This document shows positions 45,720 through 57,238 of a stretch of 64,000 nt of DNA, piece by piece. Below the pieces are notes generated by a model, which was not told where the DNA came from, did no database searches, and worked only from the letters and a program-made list of their open reading frames with translations. The DNA comes from Atherinomorus stipes. Taxonomy: Eukaryota; Chordata; Actinopteri; Atheriniformes; Atherinidae. Position 1 is the stretch's first letter. Every line of letters starts with the position of its first letter. The DNA is taken from contig JALJCO010003475.1 of the NCBI GenBank assembly GCA_023101725.1, forward strand, positions 1 through 64,000. The letters are read 5' to 3'. The translations under genes were made by a program, and so were the position numbers.

Positions 45720-46535
45720 GGTAGGTACTGTAAATGTGTCACAGTTGTCCTTAGAGCTCAGTTGTTGGGGGGTTCTGGGCCTGGTAGGGTCATGCAAGAC
45801 AAACGGGTACCAGATAAATTGCAATTTGACAAGACCTCCTACAATGAGAAATACCGAAGGACTGTCACAAGGCCCTACTCTGGAGCCAGGCCTGGGGGTG
45901 AACACTTGGTCTCCAGGCTTGCACCCATGGGATTGACAGTAGGGGTGAAAACCGCTGGTTTGATCACGATACAATATTATATCGATACAATGGATATGCG
46001 ATTCAATGTCTGTCGGCATCTCAAATTCAGTCACGGTATGATTTCAATTCGATCCAGGATCCACCAATCAATGTAAAACAATATTAGAAGTGATAAACAA
46101 GGTTATTGCTTCTTAACAATAACTGTAATCTTTGCAGTTCAATCTCCCTGTGTCACATCTATCCACTGCACAACTAGAGTATAAACATGTATAGTATTTT
46201 GTGAAAATGTTGTCTAGCCATTTTCATAATAAAAGTGGGTTTGATATAGATTTTTAGTCAATATTGGGTTTTTGGATCAATTTACAATCGATCTATATCA
46301 ATGTATCAATATAGATCAATGTATTGTTACACCCCTTATTGACAAGGCACAGCCCAAAAAGGCAATGTGAGTTCCCCCTTCCATGGGCCCACCAGCTGTG
46401 GGAGGGACAATGGAAGTCGAGGGCAGTTCAACCTGAGTGGTGGCCAAAGGTGGGGACTTGGCAGTTCGATCTTGGCTATAGAGGATAGCTACAATTGACT
46501 TACTAAAAATAAATAAAGTAAAAAAAAAAAAAAAA
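45720..46535. repeat. Retroelement-like repeat split by a hAT insertion
   Basis: 45720-45939 and 46338-46490 together resemble the upstream region of a fish LINE (CCCTTCCATGGGCCCACCAG and TTGGCAGTTCGATCTTGGCT on the right). A long A run ends the block (about 46518-46535). The hAT element 45940-46337 interrupts it. The family is not assigned. Confidence 0.45.
45940..46337. mobile_element. hAT MITE, 398 bp
   Basis: The ends are TAGGGGTGAAA and GTTACACCCCTT, 11-base inverted repeats with few mismatches. The flanking 8 bases are ATTGACAG (45932-45939) and ATTGACAA (46338-46345). The interior is rich in ATCGATA-like palindromes. Non-autonomous. Confidence 0.88.
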
Positions 46536-48178
46536 ATAATTTTAACTTCATAGACTGTAAAAGATGGGCAACCACAGTGATCTGGTGGGCCGGTTTGTCA
46601 TCAAGATACTTCCTTGATGGGTTTTTGTTGAGTCAAAAGTGTAAAAAGCAGTGATGCAACTGAAAAACTGAGGACTCTCAGTATGTCCTTTGGATAGTGG
46701 CTACTTGTCACTCAAACTCACCCCATTTAGAATAATATTAAACTCAAACACAGCTTTATTTCTTAATAGTGTTTAAAGTAAACATTTTGTCCTTGATTAA
46801 AATCCCACAGACAGAAAGAACAATAGTTTATTTTCCCACCTAAATATTTACACATCTACTCACATTGACCTTTTTCAGGAGGGGAGTAACCAACTGGCTT
46901 CACTCCTTTTGCTGGGCTTGCGTTCAACAATACCCAATGACCCCTAAGTACATTATCACCATAAGAACAATGTGAATCCAGCCAAGACTCCAACACACTA
47001 AAGTGATGGATAAATACTTTAGGACTTGATAACTGAGGCAGACATTTTGCTAGGAACTGCAGCAATTTTAAAAACTTTGGCTCTGATAGGACATGGTTTT
47101 CATATTAATTCAAGAAATAGTCATTAATTTCTGCTGCATGTTCTGATCTCCAGTCAGAGAGTACAGCCCTGAAATAAGTTTAACATACCATAAATGGCCC
47201 AAGTGTCTGACATGGGGGCTCCAGACTTGAAAGGTGCACCAACTGGTATATTGAAAGGAATATGGAAGACTAATTTAACAGTCTGCAGGGCAGAAGGTAG
47301 CATGCACTCTCAGCTATGTAGAACTTAGTGTCACAGTTCATCCAAATAATATGTGTCTGAGAAAGCCAAGCTTACCAGAAACTTTGGCCCCCCACACCCC
47401 ATAGCAGAGGTATATAATGTTCATTTTCTTATAGTCTCCTGGGGACAAAAACTTAAAAAATGTAGTACTGTACAAGCACACTGAAAGCAACCTCAAGGCT
47501 ACTGGCAATGGGAAGTGAAACTGTTTTGTTTCAGCAGATGGGCATTAGAACTCACACATATGCTTGCTAGACTATTGTAGCATGGAAAAAATGAGTGAAA
47601 ACAGTGACAACATACAGTAAAAATATTTTTCATGTCAGAATGACCAGATGGGCATTGGCTGAGTCCTGTCATGAGTCCACCTTATTCAGGTCACAGTTTT
47701 TGGTTCAGGGCAGAATACAGCAGGCCAGTCAGGCCAGTTCAAGCAAAACCACAGAGGCTGTGAGAATGAGAAAGTGATACTGCCGACCACTTTAGTCGTT
47801 CAGTTCACATGTTAATGAACAGCCTGCGCTCTGTTACACTCCCCCAGATTAGATTAATTCTCATTGAATTAGTAGATCAGCGGGGTGAATGTGGAGCTTC
47901 ATTGCCAACATGCTGTGACACCTTTGGCACCTCTGTTTAATTGCATCCTGTTCTCAGGAAGTCATCAGAGATGTCCAGATTATTATCAAGCTCTTCGATA
48001 TTTTTGTCAGAAGCTTTGCAGAATGTCAATTGGACATATATCACACTACTTTACACATAACATCAGCTGTAACTTGGTTAATTTGTTGTTCATATAATTC
48101 ACTATTTAAAATCCAATATTTTTGTCAAAAACAGATATAGTGAACACATAAGAGTTAAAAACAGTATTCATACACAAT
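46536..48178. other. Unassigned DNA
   Basis: No gene and no clear repeat. Small frames at 46856-47065 and 47595-47777 lack motifs. Confidence 0.4.
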
Positions 48179-48389
48179 GGGCTCTATGCACAACTCCACT
48201 ACTTCCTGAACTTAAGGTAGCTCCTTTGTTTCCTGTCTCTCATTACTGGACAAACTGATTAATCCAAGTGTCTCTGGCCAGTTAATGAGGTCAGGCACAC
48301 CTGGATTAATCAGTTCATCCAGTAATGAAAGACAGGAAACAAAGGAGCTACCTTAAGTTCAGGAAGTAGCAGAGCTGTGCATAGAGCTC
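48179..48389. mobile_element. Fold-back element, ~90-bp arms
   Basis: The left arm (48179-48268) and right arm (48300-48389) are reverse complements over about 90 bases with few mismatches. They share TACTTCCTGAACTTAAGGTA, GCTCCTTTGTTTCCTGTCT and CATTACTGGA. The loop is about 30 bases. The outer ends read (T)GGGCTCTATGCAC and its partner GTGCATAGAGCTC. The high arm identity suggests recent origin or gene conversion. No target duplication is certain. Confidence 0.88.
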
Positions 48390-48998
48390 ATGAAAATGAT
48401 TCATCATGGTTACCTGCATGAACCGGGCTAGTTGAATATTTATCCAAATGAAAGTGTTTTGTTTTGTATAAGAAATTGTTTTGAGGTGTAATGTATTCTG
48501 GTTTTTAATGCAGTTGTTCCACATGTTAGGAACTGTCCAGTGGACTCTTCAGGTTATCACAGTTAATGTCAGTTATTGTCAGTTAAGTTAGAACAAACTT
48601 TTTTGAACGTGAGTTACATCTTCACTTGTTCCATACTGTAAACAGAGGATAACATCCTTCAGCTTGTTCCTGCTCAGAGACCGCATTGTTTCTAATTCTG
48701 AGGTTGCATTGCTGGTGTGTATTATTGACATGCAAAATAACAGTGCAACTTTATTTTCTATGATGTACATTAACTAGAGATAACTAGCTATTCCATTGTA
48801 TTTAGCTGTAATAGCCCACAAAGTACAGGTTGTCATGGCAATGTGTAGACACTACACTACTTATTTGTTTACATGTTTTATCAAGTTTTATGTCCAGTTT
48901 GTGTTGTATATTTAATTCATTGTATTTGATTGTTGCATTGTTTGTCTACCTCTCCAGTTTCATCCTTTTTAGTGTCATTAAACCTGCTTAGACACCAA
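48390..48998. other. Unassigned DNA
   Basis: AT-rich, nothing recognised. It ends in CAA, the duplicated target of the next element. Confidence 0.4.
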
Positions 48999-50324
48999 GG
49001 CCCTGATCTACGAAAGGTTTGAGCGTGTTAAAACGGGCGCTATCTTCATTACGCACGCAATAATCCGTCGGAGCTGATTTACAAAGCAGGGCAAAAGGAG
49101 GTTTGCATCTGTTAATGGTCAAAATAGCCCTGCTATCCATTTTGCACGTCTGCTGTAGATGAATATGCAATCTGGGCGTTTCTGACAGAAGGCGCAAAAT
49201 ATTGGGAGGAGACTATGCAAACAATTCAGCTTAAGATGCACGATGTGATATATCAACCGTGCAACCGTAAGTGGGAGCAAAAAATTGTGTGTAATTTAGC
49301 ACGTCTATACGTCTGAAAAGCAGGTTTTGACTGGCAGCTTAATGCACTGATGGCTGAAAGAATGCTGCACACAGGTCTGCAGGCAAGCAGCATTGGGTCA
49401 ATCATTTCTCATGAGGTGTGCAGGCGACACGTCAAGTTTTTCTTATTTAATTAAATAACAATCAACATCACTGTTGAACACGGGTTATTCTAGACAGATG
49501 AATCAGAACATCTGCAGCATCATGGTAGTTAAAGCTGACCTGATTTATATCTTTTTATTTTCTTTTATTTTATGCCAATGGCATATTTTTAAATTAAGAT
49601 CAGCTCCTGCTCCTCCACACCGCAGCATCTGCTGCTGCTGTTCTGAGGTTGCTTTCCTGCGTGAAGTTGGCCCCCACCCCACAGAAAACTCTGAAAATAA
49701 CCAGTAATGTCGCACAAACAACTGATACATTTAAATGAGTTTTGCATGGGGTGGGGTGTAATTACGCAGGTCCAGCGCCTGACATTGTGCCAAAGAGCGC
49801 GCAGTCTATGCGTAATATCAGATCATCTTCAACAGCGTCTCCTTATCCATGCCCTTAAACTGGCCTCTTCTTACGACCCACAGGGAAATCTGCAGCATTG
49901 TTTTTATTTTATAGTTGAGGAAAAACTGAGTTAACTGCTTTTGTTGGTGTCGGGTACAAACATCATATCTCCATTTTACATCATTAACACCCTCCACTTC
50001 ATAAGAGCTTGAATTGGTGAAAATATATTAAAAAAGTAAATGAGTTTATTTGCAAAAGCTGTTAAATCCGTTTTTTCTAAATGGCGTTACTCTATTTTTG
50101 CAAATGAACTCTTCATATTCCTATCTTATATTCAGTTTTTTTATTTACCTCATATATCTCTGGAACTAATGTCTCTCTATCAGGATGAATTTCATTTTGC
50201 GTTTTCTAAACTTTCCGTGGTGCAGAAATTGCGCACGCTAAATCCTCATTTAAATACTTCCGCTATTTATTAGCTAGGCAAAGAAATTAGCTGTCTTTAT
50301 TTGGATTCTTTGTAAACCAGGGCC
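48999..50324. mobile_element. Non-autonomous PIF/Harbinger-type element, 1326 bp
   Basis: The left end GGCCCTGATCTACGAAAGG pairs with a right end whose reverse complement is GGCCCTGGTTTACAAAGAA. CAA flanks both sides (48996-48998 and 50325-50327), a 3-base duplication as in PIF/Harbinger. The subterminal DNA has many GCGCA/ACGCAC motifs. No transposase or Myb-like frame is recognised, so it would need enzymes from another element. Confidence 0.82.
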
Positions 50325-50448
50325 CAAGTCCACAGAGTCCTCATGCGAGAAAGGTGTTAATGGTCAACATGATCATTCATAATGGCACAGATTTTTGAAT
50401 ATTCCATACAAACTTGTCAAGCTTTCCCCTTTTTAAGTGGGTTGCGTG

Positions 50449-50837
50449 TAGGGTTGGACGATTAATCAAATTTTAATCGTGATTTCAAATTTGCCTTTTC
50501 ACGATCATAAAAACACTGTAATCGAAGAAAAACTATCCTGAAGTGAACAGACTGGTGGAGTTATAGGAAGCAAACTGCAGGGAGTATAGAACAGGAATGC
50601 ATGTAGACTGAGTATTTCATTGCTATTATTATCTTAAATAATATTCTTATTTTACTCCTTTACTTGTTTCTAATTTATTTCCCGTTTTATCTTTTTAAAA
50701 ATATATTTGAAGTTGAGTTTTGGTGGTTCAATAAACACTTTTTATAAAATCAATGAGAAATTGTGTATATTAATCGTGATTTTAATATCAGTCAAAATAA
50801 TCGTGATTATAATTTTTTCCATAATCGTCCAGCCCTA
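50449..50837. mobile_element. hAT MITE, 389 bp
   Basis: TAGGGTTGGACGATTA at the left and TAATCGTCCAGCCCTA at the right are inverted repeats with one mismatch. The flanks are GTTGCGTG (50441-50448) and GTTGTGTG (50838-50845), an 8-base duplication with one change. The subterminal TTAATCGTGATTT motif is repeated in both orientations. Confidence 0.9.
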
Positions 50838-51774
50838 GTTGTGTGTCAATTTTGTTATGTTTGTGGGAGTAAACAAGGTATGATAATAAACACCAAAAGC
50901 ACAAACTGACAAAAAACAAAATAAAACAAAGTTTGTGAAAGAAAATGGGTTAATTAAGTGACAGTGGATACAAGCTAACAGAGAGAGAACAGCCTCTCAG
51001 AAGTAGAAATAAACACCTGTTTGAGTACTAATTTTGACATTCCATACTGCTCTTCTTCCCAAACAGCAAACATTGCTGGAACATTGCTGTCAGAGTTGTC
51101 TGGAGACTGATGAACTGATATATTTTATTTAAATTGTGCTGCTGTTGTCAGGCTACTACGGAGATAATTAAATTCAGTAATTTAAACAGTATAAAAGCTA
51201 TTTCCTCTACTTGAATTAAATGACGGCTGACAAACAGTGCTTTGATTAATTTTCTGCCATCAGATTGAAAATGAGTGTATTGTGAATTTAATTATGGAAT
51301 CACTTGCTTTTATGGCAATATGTTTTTTTAAAGTGGATAACGGGAGTTTGCACGCCTGTTTACAGAAACAATTCATTTTAAAAGTCCTTCATTTTATTTT
51401 TTTTTATATAAATATAAATGTCTAACTAAAAAAAGAAAAGCACAACCATTAGGGTACATTTAACATACTCAATAAATATTGTTCCTTTGTCCTTTAAACC
51501 TCAAAGACATTTTAGCCATTATTATGTGACCATGTACAATAATTTTCTTTTACTCATGCAATACAATAATTGCATGAGTACAAGCCTTTTCACACCGGAA
51601 CCGATGCAAATAGACGGCACGAAATTGCGAATAATTTCGGAGGAGACATAGACGCATTTACACCTACTCTGACGCGAAATTACGAAGATCCAAGAACAAA
51701 CTTGCATTTATTATTCCAGAGGAACGTGACCACATGCAGAGTGCAGTAACAGAGGGAGAGGTGGGCTGCAAGGT
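50838..51774. other. Unassigned DNA, possibly conserved
   Basis: 51100-51330 is AT-rich, non-repetitive and full of TAATTA/TTGATTAA motifs; it could be a conserved non-coding element. 51585-51715 has TTCACACC and CATTTACACC motifs like the MITE at 8917-9417. A 10-base palindromic pair (ATGCAATACA.../...TTGCATGAG) lies at about 51557-51580. Confidence 0.35.
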
Positions 51775-51962
51775 AAAAACCTGTGAAAAAAGTGAAGCCA
51801 GTTGGGCCTGTCCCATCGTTGCCATCTTGCCATGTCACGTGTGTCATCACTCCCGGAAAATACTAAAATGGGCAAAGGCAAGGCCGCTCTGAGGCGCGGG
51901 CAAATGATTGACAGCTGGCGTACTCTGGGCTAAACGCTAACCGAGCTAACTCAAAAACTAAC
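51775..51962. mobile_element. Partial copy of the 692-bp repeat family
   Basis: Shares GTGAAGCCAGTTGGGCC, AAAATACTAAAATGGGCA, GGGCAAATGATTGACAGCT and GGGCTAAACGCTAAC with 1676-1805, in the same order and orientation. Only the left quarter is present. Confidence 0.8.
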
Positions 51963-52649
51963 CCTCTATGGCATGATTTTTTATTTTATGAGGAAAAAAT
52001 GTTCCACTTTTGGGAGCTTGGGGGGTCCTTATAATATGTCAATCAGAAAATCTGCCCCCCCCCCATCAGATTTTGGTTTGTTGCCTCGGGGCAACTATGG
52101 GGGGTACTAAAACGCCAAGGTTTTCTATATTATTTAATAAGTGGAAAGAGGAACAAACAAGCAATAAATACATTAGAAGAAGTTTTCTTTCAACAACAAC
52201 AATTTCCACAAGTTTGATTTCAACAACCAGCCACAAATGGTTTATCAATTAGTGTCGTAGAAATCAGCGACAGTTTGTATTTATGTGTGTTCCTGTTGGG
52301 GTACTGAACGGCTCTTTGTTTCTCTTTTTTTTTTTCACAAAGCACAGTCTGTATTATTCTGTATGGCAGGGGTGGGATTGTAAAAACTTTATTGTCCAGC
52401 ATATAGTGACAGAACTCACGACAAAAACGCCACAAAGACATAAAACACATACTAGTGAGTATGTGTCTATTCTGCTTTGTTTGTTTGCTTGTTTTCTAAG
52501 TTTAATTGGTGTAAATGAGTTTTACCGGAGCAGATTCAAAATGACAATGACGTCATTGAGCGGATCGGTGAATGAAAAGTTAAGGACCGATCAGAAAATT
52601 AGAAAAAAATGTGAAATATCGGCCGATCCGATCAAACCGATCTGATCGA
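51963..52649. other. Unassigned repetitive-looking DNA
   Basis: No coding region is supported. ATCGGCCGATCCGATCAAAC at about 52618-52637 resembles the end of a hAT element, cut by the LINE that follows. A C run lies at about 52055-52064. Confidence 0.35.
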
Positions 52650-52986
52650 TGGAAAGCCTAGAAGACAGGACTCAGAGTTGTACTGGAAGTCTGAGGAGTA
52701 CAGTGTAAAGAGAAATGGTGAGAGTACAGTCCCTTGTGGTGCTCCAGTGCTGCTGATCACCATCTTAGACACACAACCTTTCAGTCTCACAAACTGTGGT
52801 CTGTTTGTGAGGTAGTCGTAAATCCAGGTGGTTGTGGAGGGATCCACCTGGAAGTTATGGAGCTTCTGACATAGCAAAGCAGGCTGAATAGTATTAAATG
52901 CACTTGAAAAATCAAAGAACATGACCCTCAAAGTGCTGCCTGACTGGTCCAGATGAGAGTGGGCTCTCTGAAGCAGGAAGATGATG
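52650..52986 (-). pseudogene. LINE reverse transcriptase, inverted 5' part
   Basis: The minus frame reads RAHSHLDQSGSTLRVMFFDF, SSAFNTIQPALLCQKLHNFQ, WIYDYLTNRPQFVRLKGCVS and STGAPQGTVLSPFLFTLYSS: reverse transcriptase palm motifs of a very common fish LINE, including FDFSSAFNT with its catalytic Asp and GAPQGTVLSPFLF. It breaks before the expected second catalytic box (FSDDSAIVG in relatives). The rest of the same protein follows on the opposite strand from about 52988, the structure expected from twin priming. The N-terminal endonuclease is absent. Confidence 0.88.
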
Positions 52987-52987
52987 G

Positions 52988-53690
52988 CGAAAAAAAAAGA
53001 GATGATTGTTGACTTCAGGAGGAGCAAGAATAAGCAGCATAGTCCTGTCTACATCCTGGAAGAGGAGGTGGAGGTGGTGAAGAACTACAAATACCTGGAG
53101 TTCAGCTAGACAACAGACTCGACTGGAAATGCAACACTGACTACATCATCAAGAAAGGTCAGAGCAGACTCTACTTCTTAAGGAAGCTGAGATCATTCAA
53201 CGTCTGCACCAAGATGTTGCAGATCTTCTACAAGTCTGTTGTGGAAAGTGCAATCAGCTTTGCAGCATCTGCTGGGGAAGCAGCATCAGAATCAGAGACT
53301 TGAAGAAACTCAACAAGCTGATCAAGAAAGCTGGTTCTGTGCTGGGGATAACTCTGGAGCCGCTGCAGATGATCGTTAAGAAAAGAATGCTGCACAAGCT
53401 GATGAGGATGATGGAGGACACTTCCCATCCTCTTCACAACACGGTGAAGAATCAACAGAGTGTGTTCAGTGGGAGGCTGCGTCAGGTTTGCTGTAGGACG
53501 GAGAGATACAGAAATTCATTCCTGCCAGCAGCATCACCCTAAAGAACAAAACTGACTGACTGATTTTTGTTATATTATCATTTCATATAATGTTATATTG
53601 GTAAAAAGAAAAAAAAAAAAAGAGTGAGCTTTATGCTGAATTTCCCTTCTGCGATTAATAAAATATTTTTCATTTTCACAAGGGGGTCAC
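52988..53690 (+). pseudogene. LINE reverse transcriptase C-terminal part and 3' end
   Basis: The plus strand reads EMIVDFRRSKNKQHSPVYIL, EEEVEVVKNYKYL, then after a one-base loss near 53100 VQLDNRLDWKCNTDYIIKKG, QSRLYFLRKLRSFNVC, MLQIFYKSVVESAI, and in another frame LKKLNKLIKKAGSVLGITLE, PLQMIVKKRMLHKLMRMMED and HPLHNTV, ending SFLPAASP. This is the C-terminal region after the palm in the same LINE type as 52650-52986. The 3' tail includes GAATTTCCCTTCTGCGATTA and ATAAAATATTTTTCAT (about 53638-53675). The orientation is opposite to the palm part. Confidence 0.88.
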
Positions 53691-53966
53691 ATGCAGGACA
53701 GAGAGAGGGGAGGGACAGAGACGAGACATACAGTAAAGGCATTGATTCGTTCTTTCTATAAGTTGTGAATTACCAATTCCTGCCTTTCGGTGCAAGTGGC
53801 AGGGGTTGGTCAGAGTTTTTACAGAACTGCAGCTCTCACAGAGGTCTGACTTTTTTCCTTCCTTTTTATGAATACATGATGTATTGACTACTGTCAGGAT
53901 GGAAGGACCACTTCACCCAGTATAACAAAAAGTGTTTCTGAGCAGGATTACCAACTCTGGCTTTAA
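53691..53966. mobile_element. Probable right half of a TTAA element
   Basis: Ends CAGGATTACCAACTCTGGCT followed by TTAA (53963-53966). The reverse complement, AGCCAGAGTTGGTAATCC, is an end I recognise from fish MITEs. The left end is missing. Confidence 0.4.
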
Positions 53967-54399
53967 AATGTAAGCACAATTTATAAATGGTGTCATTTAG
54001 CCTTTTCATTAGCTTGTCTCAGATATTTTTCAGACTGTCTGTTTTCAGCGTTTTTGTCTGTTTAATTTATCTTTCTTGTCTGACAGTTACCCATCTGAAT
54101 GAATAAATCATCAGATGTGAGGTGAAAGGTCACAGGTCTCAGGGTTAAGTGTGGTGATATAATTCCCTTGTGGCTGGTTCACTTCACACTTCAAGAGATA
54201 GAATCTATCAATTTAAAGAGGTGTAATGTGCTCTGACTACTGTGCTCCCATCTTCTTATACAACTTCCATGCTGTAGTCACACATGATTCAGAAAACATT
54301 GCACAGAAGACATGTCAGAAAATCAGCATTCCTGATCTGTTTTTGAATAAACAGACTGACTTTTCATATCTACAGCCTATTTATTTTTTCTGAGCAAAT
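53967..54399. other. Unassigned DNA
   Basis: AT-rich, no recognised feature. Confidence 0.4.
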
Positions 54400-54403
54400 T
54401 TAA

Positions 54404-54651
54404 AGACCCACAACAGAACTTTTAGCAGTTTTTTCACCCCTACTGATGGCTAAACTAGCATCCATCTTGCATCCTACCTGTACTGTGAGCTCACTCCAGT
54501 CACTAAAAGACAATCTTATCTTGACTCTTGTTCTGTTTTTTTCCTCTCTTCCTCCGGGAATGTTTCCCTGCATTTCTTTGCCGAATCTGACATGATGCAC
54601 GTTCCAAAAACCCACTGTGTTCATTCATGTCTGGTTCATATCCTTTTGATA
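54404..54651. mobile_element. Second copy of the 1352-2761 element, no SINE
   Basis: TTAA (54400-54403), then AGACCCACAAC and the same order of blocks as 1352-1440 plus 2387-2598: ACTTTTAGCAGTTTT, CTAAACTAGCATCCATCTTG, then directly TGTGAGCTCACTCCAG and CGAATC(T/C)GACATGATG. It lacks the SINE, so it is the empty-site reference. The right part is cut by a TA-flanked MITE arm. Confidence 0.85.
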
Positions 54652-54812
54652 CACTGCAAAAACTCAAATCTTACCAAATATATTTTTCTAATTTCTTGTC
54701 AAAATATCTCATCACACTCAAAATAAGACAAAATTACCTAAAGAGAAAAATTTCAGTGAGATATAGGAGCTTGTTTTAAAGCAATGCTTCTTATTTCAAG
54801 AAATCTTGAACA
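54652..54812. mobile_element. Left arm of the 45075-type MITE
   Basis: Preceded by TA, it starts CACTGCAAAAACTCAAATCT and follows the left arm of 45075-45469 through TCAAGAAATCTTG; the loop and right arm are missing. Confidence 0.82.
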
Positions 54813-54857
54813 GGTTCGACATTGACGTTATGTTTACATCTACAAGCCAAAACAGAC

Positions 54858-55920
54858 TAGGGGTGGGTAAACATATTGATTAATTGATGCATTGCAATAC
54901 CTTCTTGTGCAATTCATTATCGAATCATAAATATTTTGAATTGATTCACCTCCTGACCAATGGATGAGGCTGTGCGTGTTATTTACATTGTATGGACAAG
55001 GACTCGTTAGATCATACAACATGAAAATGGCAAACATTTTTTATTTTCAGATGTTTTACTATCCAAAAAATATAAGTTGACATACCACATCTGGTCAGAT
55101 GGGCACGAAAATAAATATTTAAAAATCTACAATGAAGTTCCTACTTCTTACTGAATTAATATCAAAGCATTTAAATCAATATTGAATCGAATTGAATCTA
55201 ATCAAATCGAATCGCATCGCAACCCAAAAAATTACAAATCAAATTGAATCGTGAGATTCTTAACAAGACCCAGCCCAAATACAGACCGCCATTGCGGGTT
55301 GCCAAATACAGTGGTGCAATATTATGTTTGTCACAGTTAAGCTGGCACTGGGAAAATTGGTGGAGTCAGCAAGTCAAGCAGCTGCTTCAGAGCCCCATGG
55401 GATATTGCTATCCATCTCAGAAGAGGAGTGACCTGAGAAGAGCAAAAACTAAACTAGAGTAAATTTAGATGAAGCTTAAGATGGCCCCACATAAACATTT
55501 TCCATGGCATCAAAATGTGGAAACAGGGACTATTTGCCTGGATCAGTAAGCTTATTCACTTGCTAAAGTAGCTAACGTTAGCTGTGAGTTTAACTCCTCT
55601 GCAATACTTCTTGGAAATGGTGCAGGCTGCTGGTCACTTGATGTATTTGCAGCAAGCCTGGCAACCCAACCGCTTGAATTATTCTTCTGTTGTTGCAATG
55701 TTGCAACTACAACCTAAGCACACGTGATGCTGCTAATGTGTTTGTTTTCCATGTCCAGTCTTTGACTGGAATGGTGCTGCACATGAATTCGGTTTTCAGC
55801 ACATTGTATTGCTTTGTGTGTTAATCAAAAAAGCAAATAAATATATTAAAGTACTACTCTGTAGTACCGATATAGTTCGGTAGGTACCAGTAAAAGTACC
55901 GAATTTGGTACCCACCCCTA
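54858..55920. mobile_element. hAT-like element, possibly composite
   Basis: The left end TAGGGGTGGGTA is matched exactly by the reverse complement of the right end (TACCCACCCCTA, to 55920). The flanks AAACAGAC (54850-54857) and GTCCAGAC (55921-55928) share five of eight bases. The left part is full of GAATCGAATTGA motifs; the right part (55843-55920) instead resembles the left end of the 59948 element (GGTACCTACCGAACT, ACTACAGAGTA). It may be one element or two joined. Confidence 0.5.
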
Positions 55921-55928
55921 GTCCAGAC

Positions 55929-56510
55929 CAAAATTAAATATATCATCTTGACCCTGCGTGTACATACGAGGACATTACATTTTTACTTCCCTCCACCTAT
56001 GCTTTATTCCACATAACTTAGACTTGTTGTCCTTAAAAGGAGACACTTTTAGCTTCCACCTAGTGGTTGCATTTATCACAGTGCACTACTCTGTCAAGCC
56101 ACATGAGGGCCCACATATCAATGAAAAGCTGCAAGTGCACTTTTCAGAAGCAAAGTAAAAAAAATCTACGAGATAACAGTGATGTTTGTGCTAAAATCAT
56201 GAAAGAAATAAAAATGCAGAAAAAGTAAAGCTAGGGTCTCAGGAGATTAAAGAGGAACTTTGCAAATTATCCAGAACACAAAAACACAGCAGTATAAAAG
56301 AGGCAGAATCTAAAAGCAGACAGATGCAAGAATCCTATTGAAAACTTCATGTAGAAGCAGCGAAGTGGTTCGGAAAATTAGGGCAGAATGTTTTGTATTT
56401 GTATTACTCCACAATGCTTTGGGACAACTTAATTAGAAATATACAAAGTACATAACAGTTTGAGTTCAAATCGTTGATTCCATCTCTCAAAATCAGTAAG
56501 ACTAGGGCCT
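55929..56510. other. Unassigned DNA
   Basis: AT-rich with an A run near 56157-56165; no gene or repeat is recognised. Confidence 0.4.
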
Positions 56511-56987
56511 TTAAAGGATAACTTTCTTTATTTTTTCAATCTGGACCTTATTTCTCATAGTTTATACGAGCATTTATTCACCAGTAAAATTTCTTCATCA
56601 CTTCGACTCCTTCAGAAGATATTAACCGTTGAGTCCCCCTCGGTGTACATCCATATAACGGCAAAGATGGGGCAGTCTCTATATAAGGCATTATCTGCAG
56701 AAATTTCCTTTATTTCATCAATGCTTAAAGTAGAATGAATGAATGAATGAATGAGTACTGTTGTCCTATGAGTTCAGAATTAACTCTCTGTTAGTCATTG
56801 GGAGGTTTTCTCCACAGGCTGCGCGTGCTGCACCGTAGTAAAGCTGAGAGATCAGCTCGCTACCCAGACACCAACAAACTTTAAACTTCAAACTTCTGAA
56901 CTCACAGGACAATAGTACTTGTTTGTTTTTTTTCTACTTAAAGTATTGGTGAAATGAAGTGGTTTTCCTGCAGATTATGCCTTATAG

Positions 56988-57238
56988 CAGTGGTTCCCAA
57001 ACTTTTTTGCAGGGCCCCCTTTTCATTGGCAGTTATGTCAAGCCCCCCATCCCACCACCGCTACCACATGCACCCAAAGATTTATCATGAGACACATAAA
57101 AAATGCACTGAATTTGGGACGGGATATGCCCATTTTTTTGTTGGAAGTACAAAAACTACACTTTAGCCTGGCTGGGCCCCCCCTGACTTTGCCCTGAGCC
57201 CCTCCTGTGGGTCCCGCCCCCCAGTTTGGGAACATCTG
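56988..57238. mobile_element. hAT MITE, 251 bp
   Basis: CAGTGGTTCCCAAACT at the left and AGTTTGGGAACATCTG at the right, with two or three mismatches. The flanks are CCTTATAG (56980-56987) and CCTTAAAG (57239-57246), an 8-base duplication with one change. The interior has C-rich tracts. It is inserted in an arm of the 56515-58595 element. Confidence 0.92.

Noticed and set aside
45591..46076. Frames of 96-147 codons
   Set aside because: They lie in dispersed repeats and cross the hAT border at 45940.
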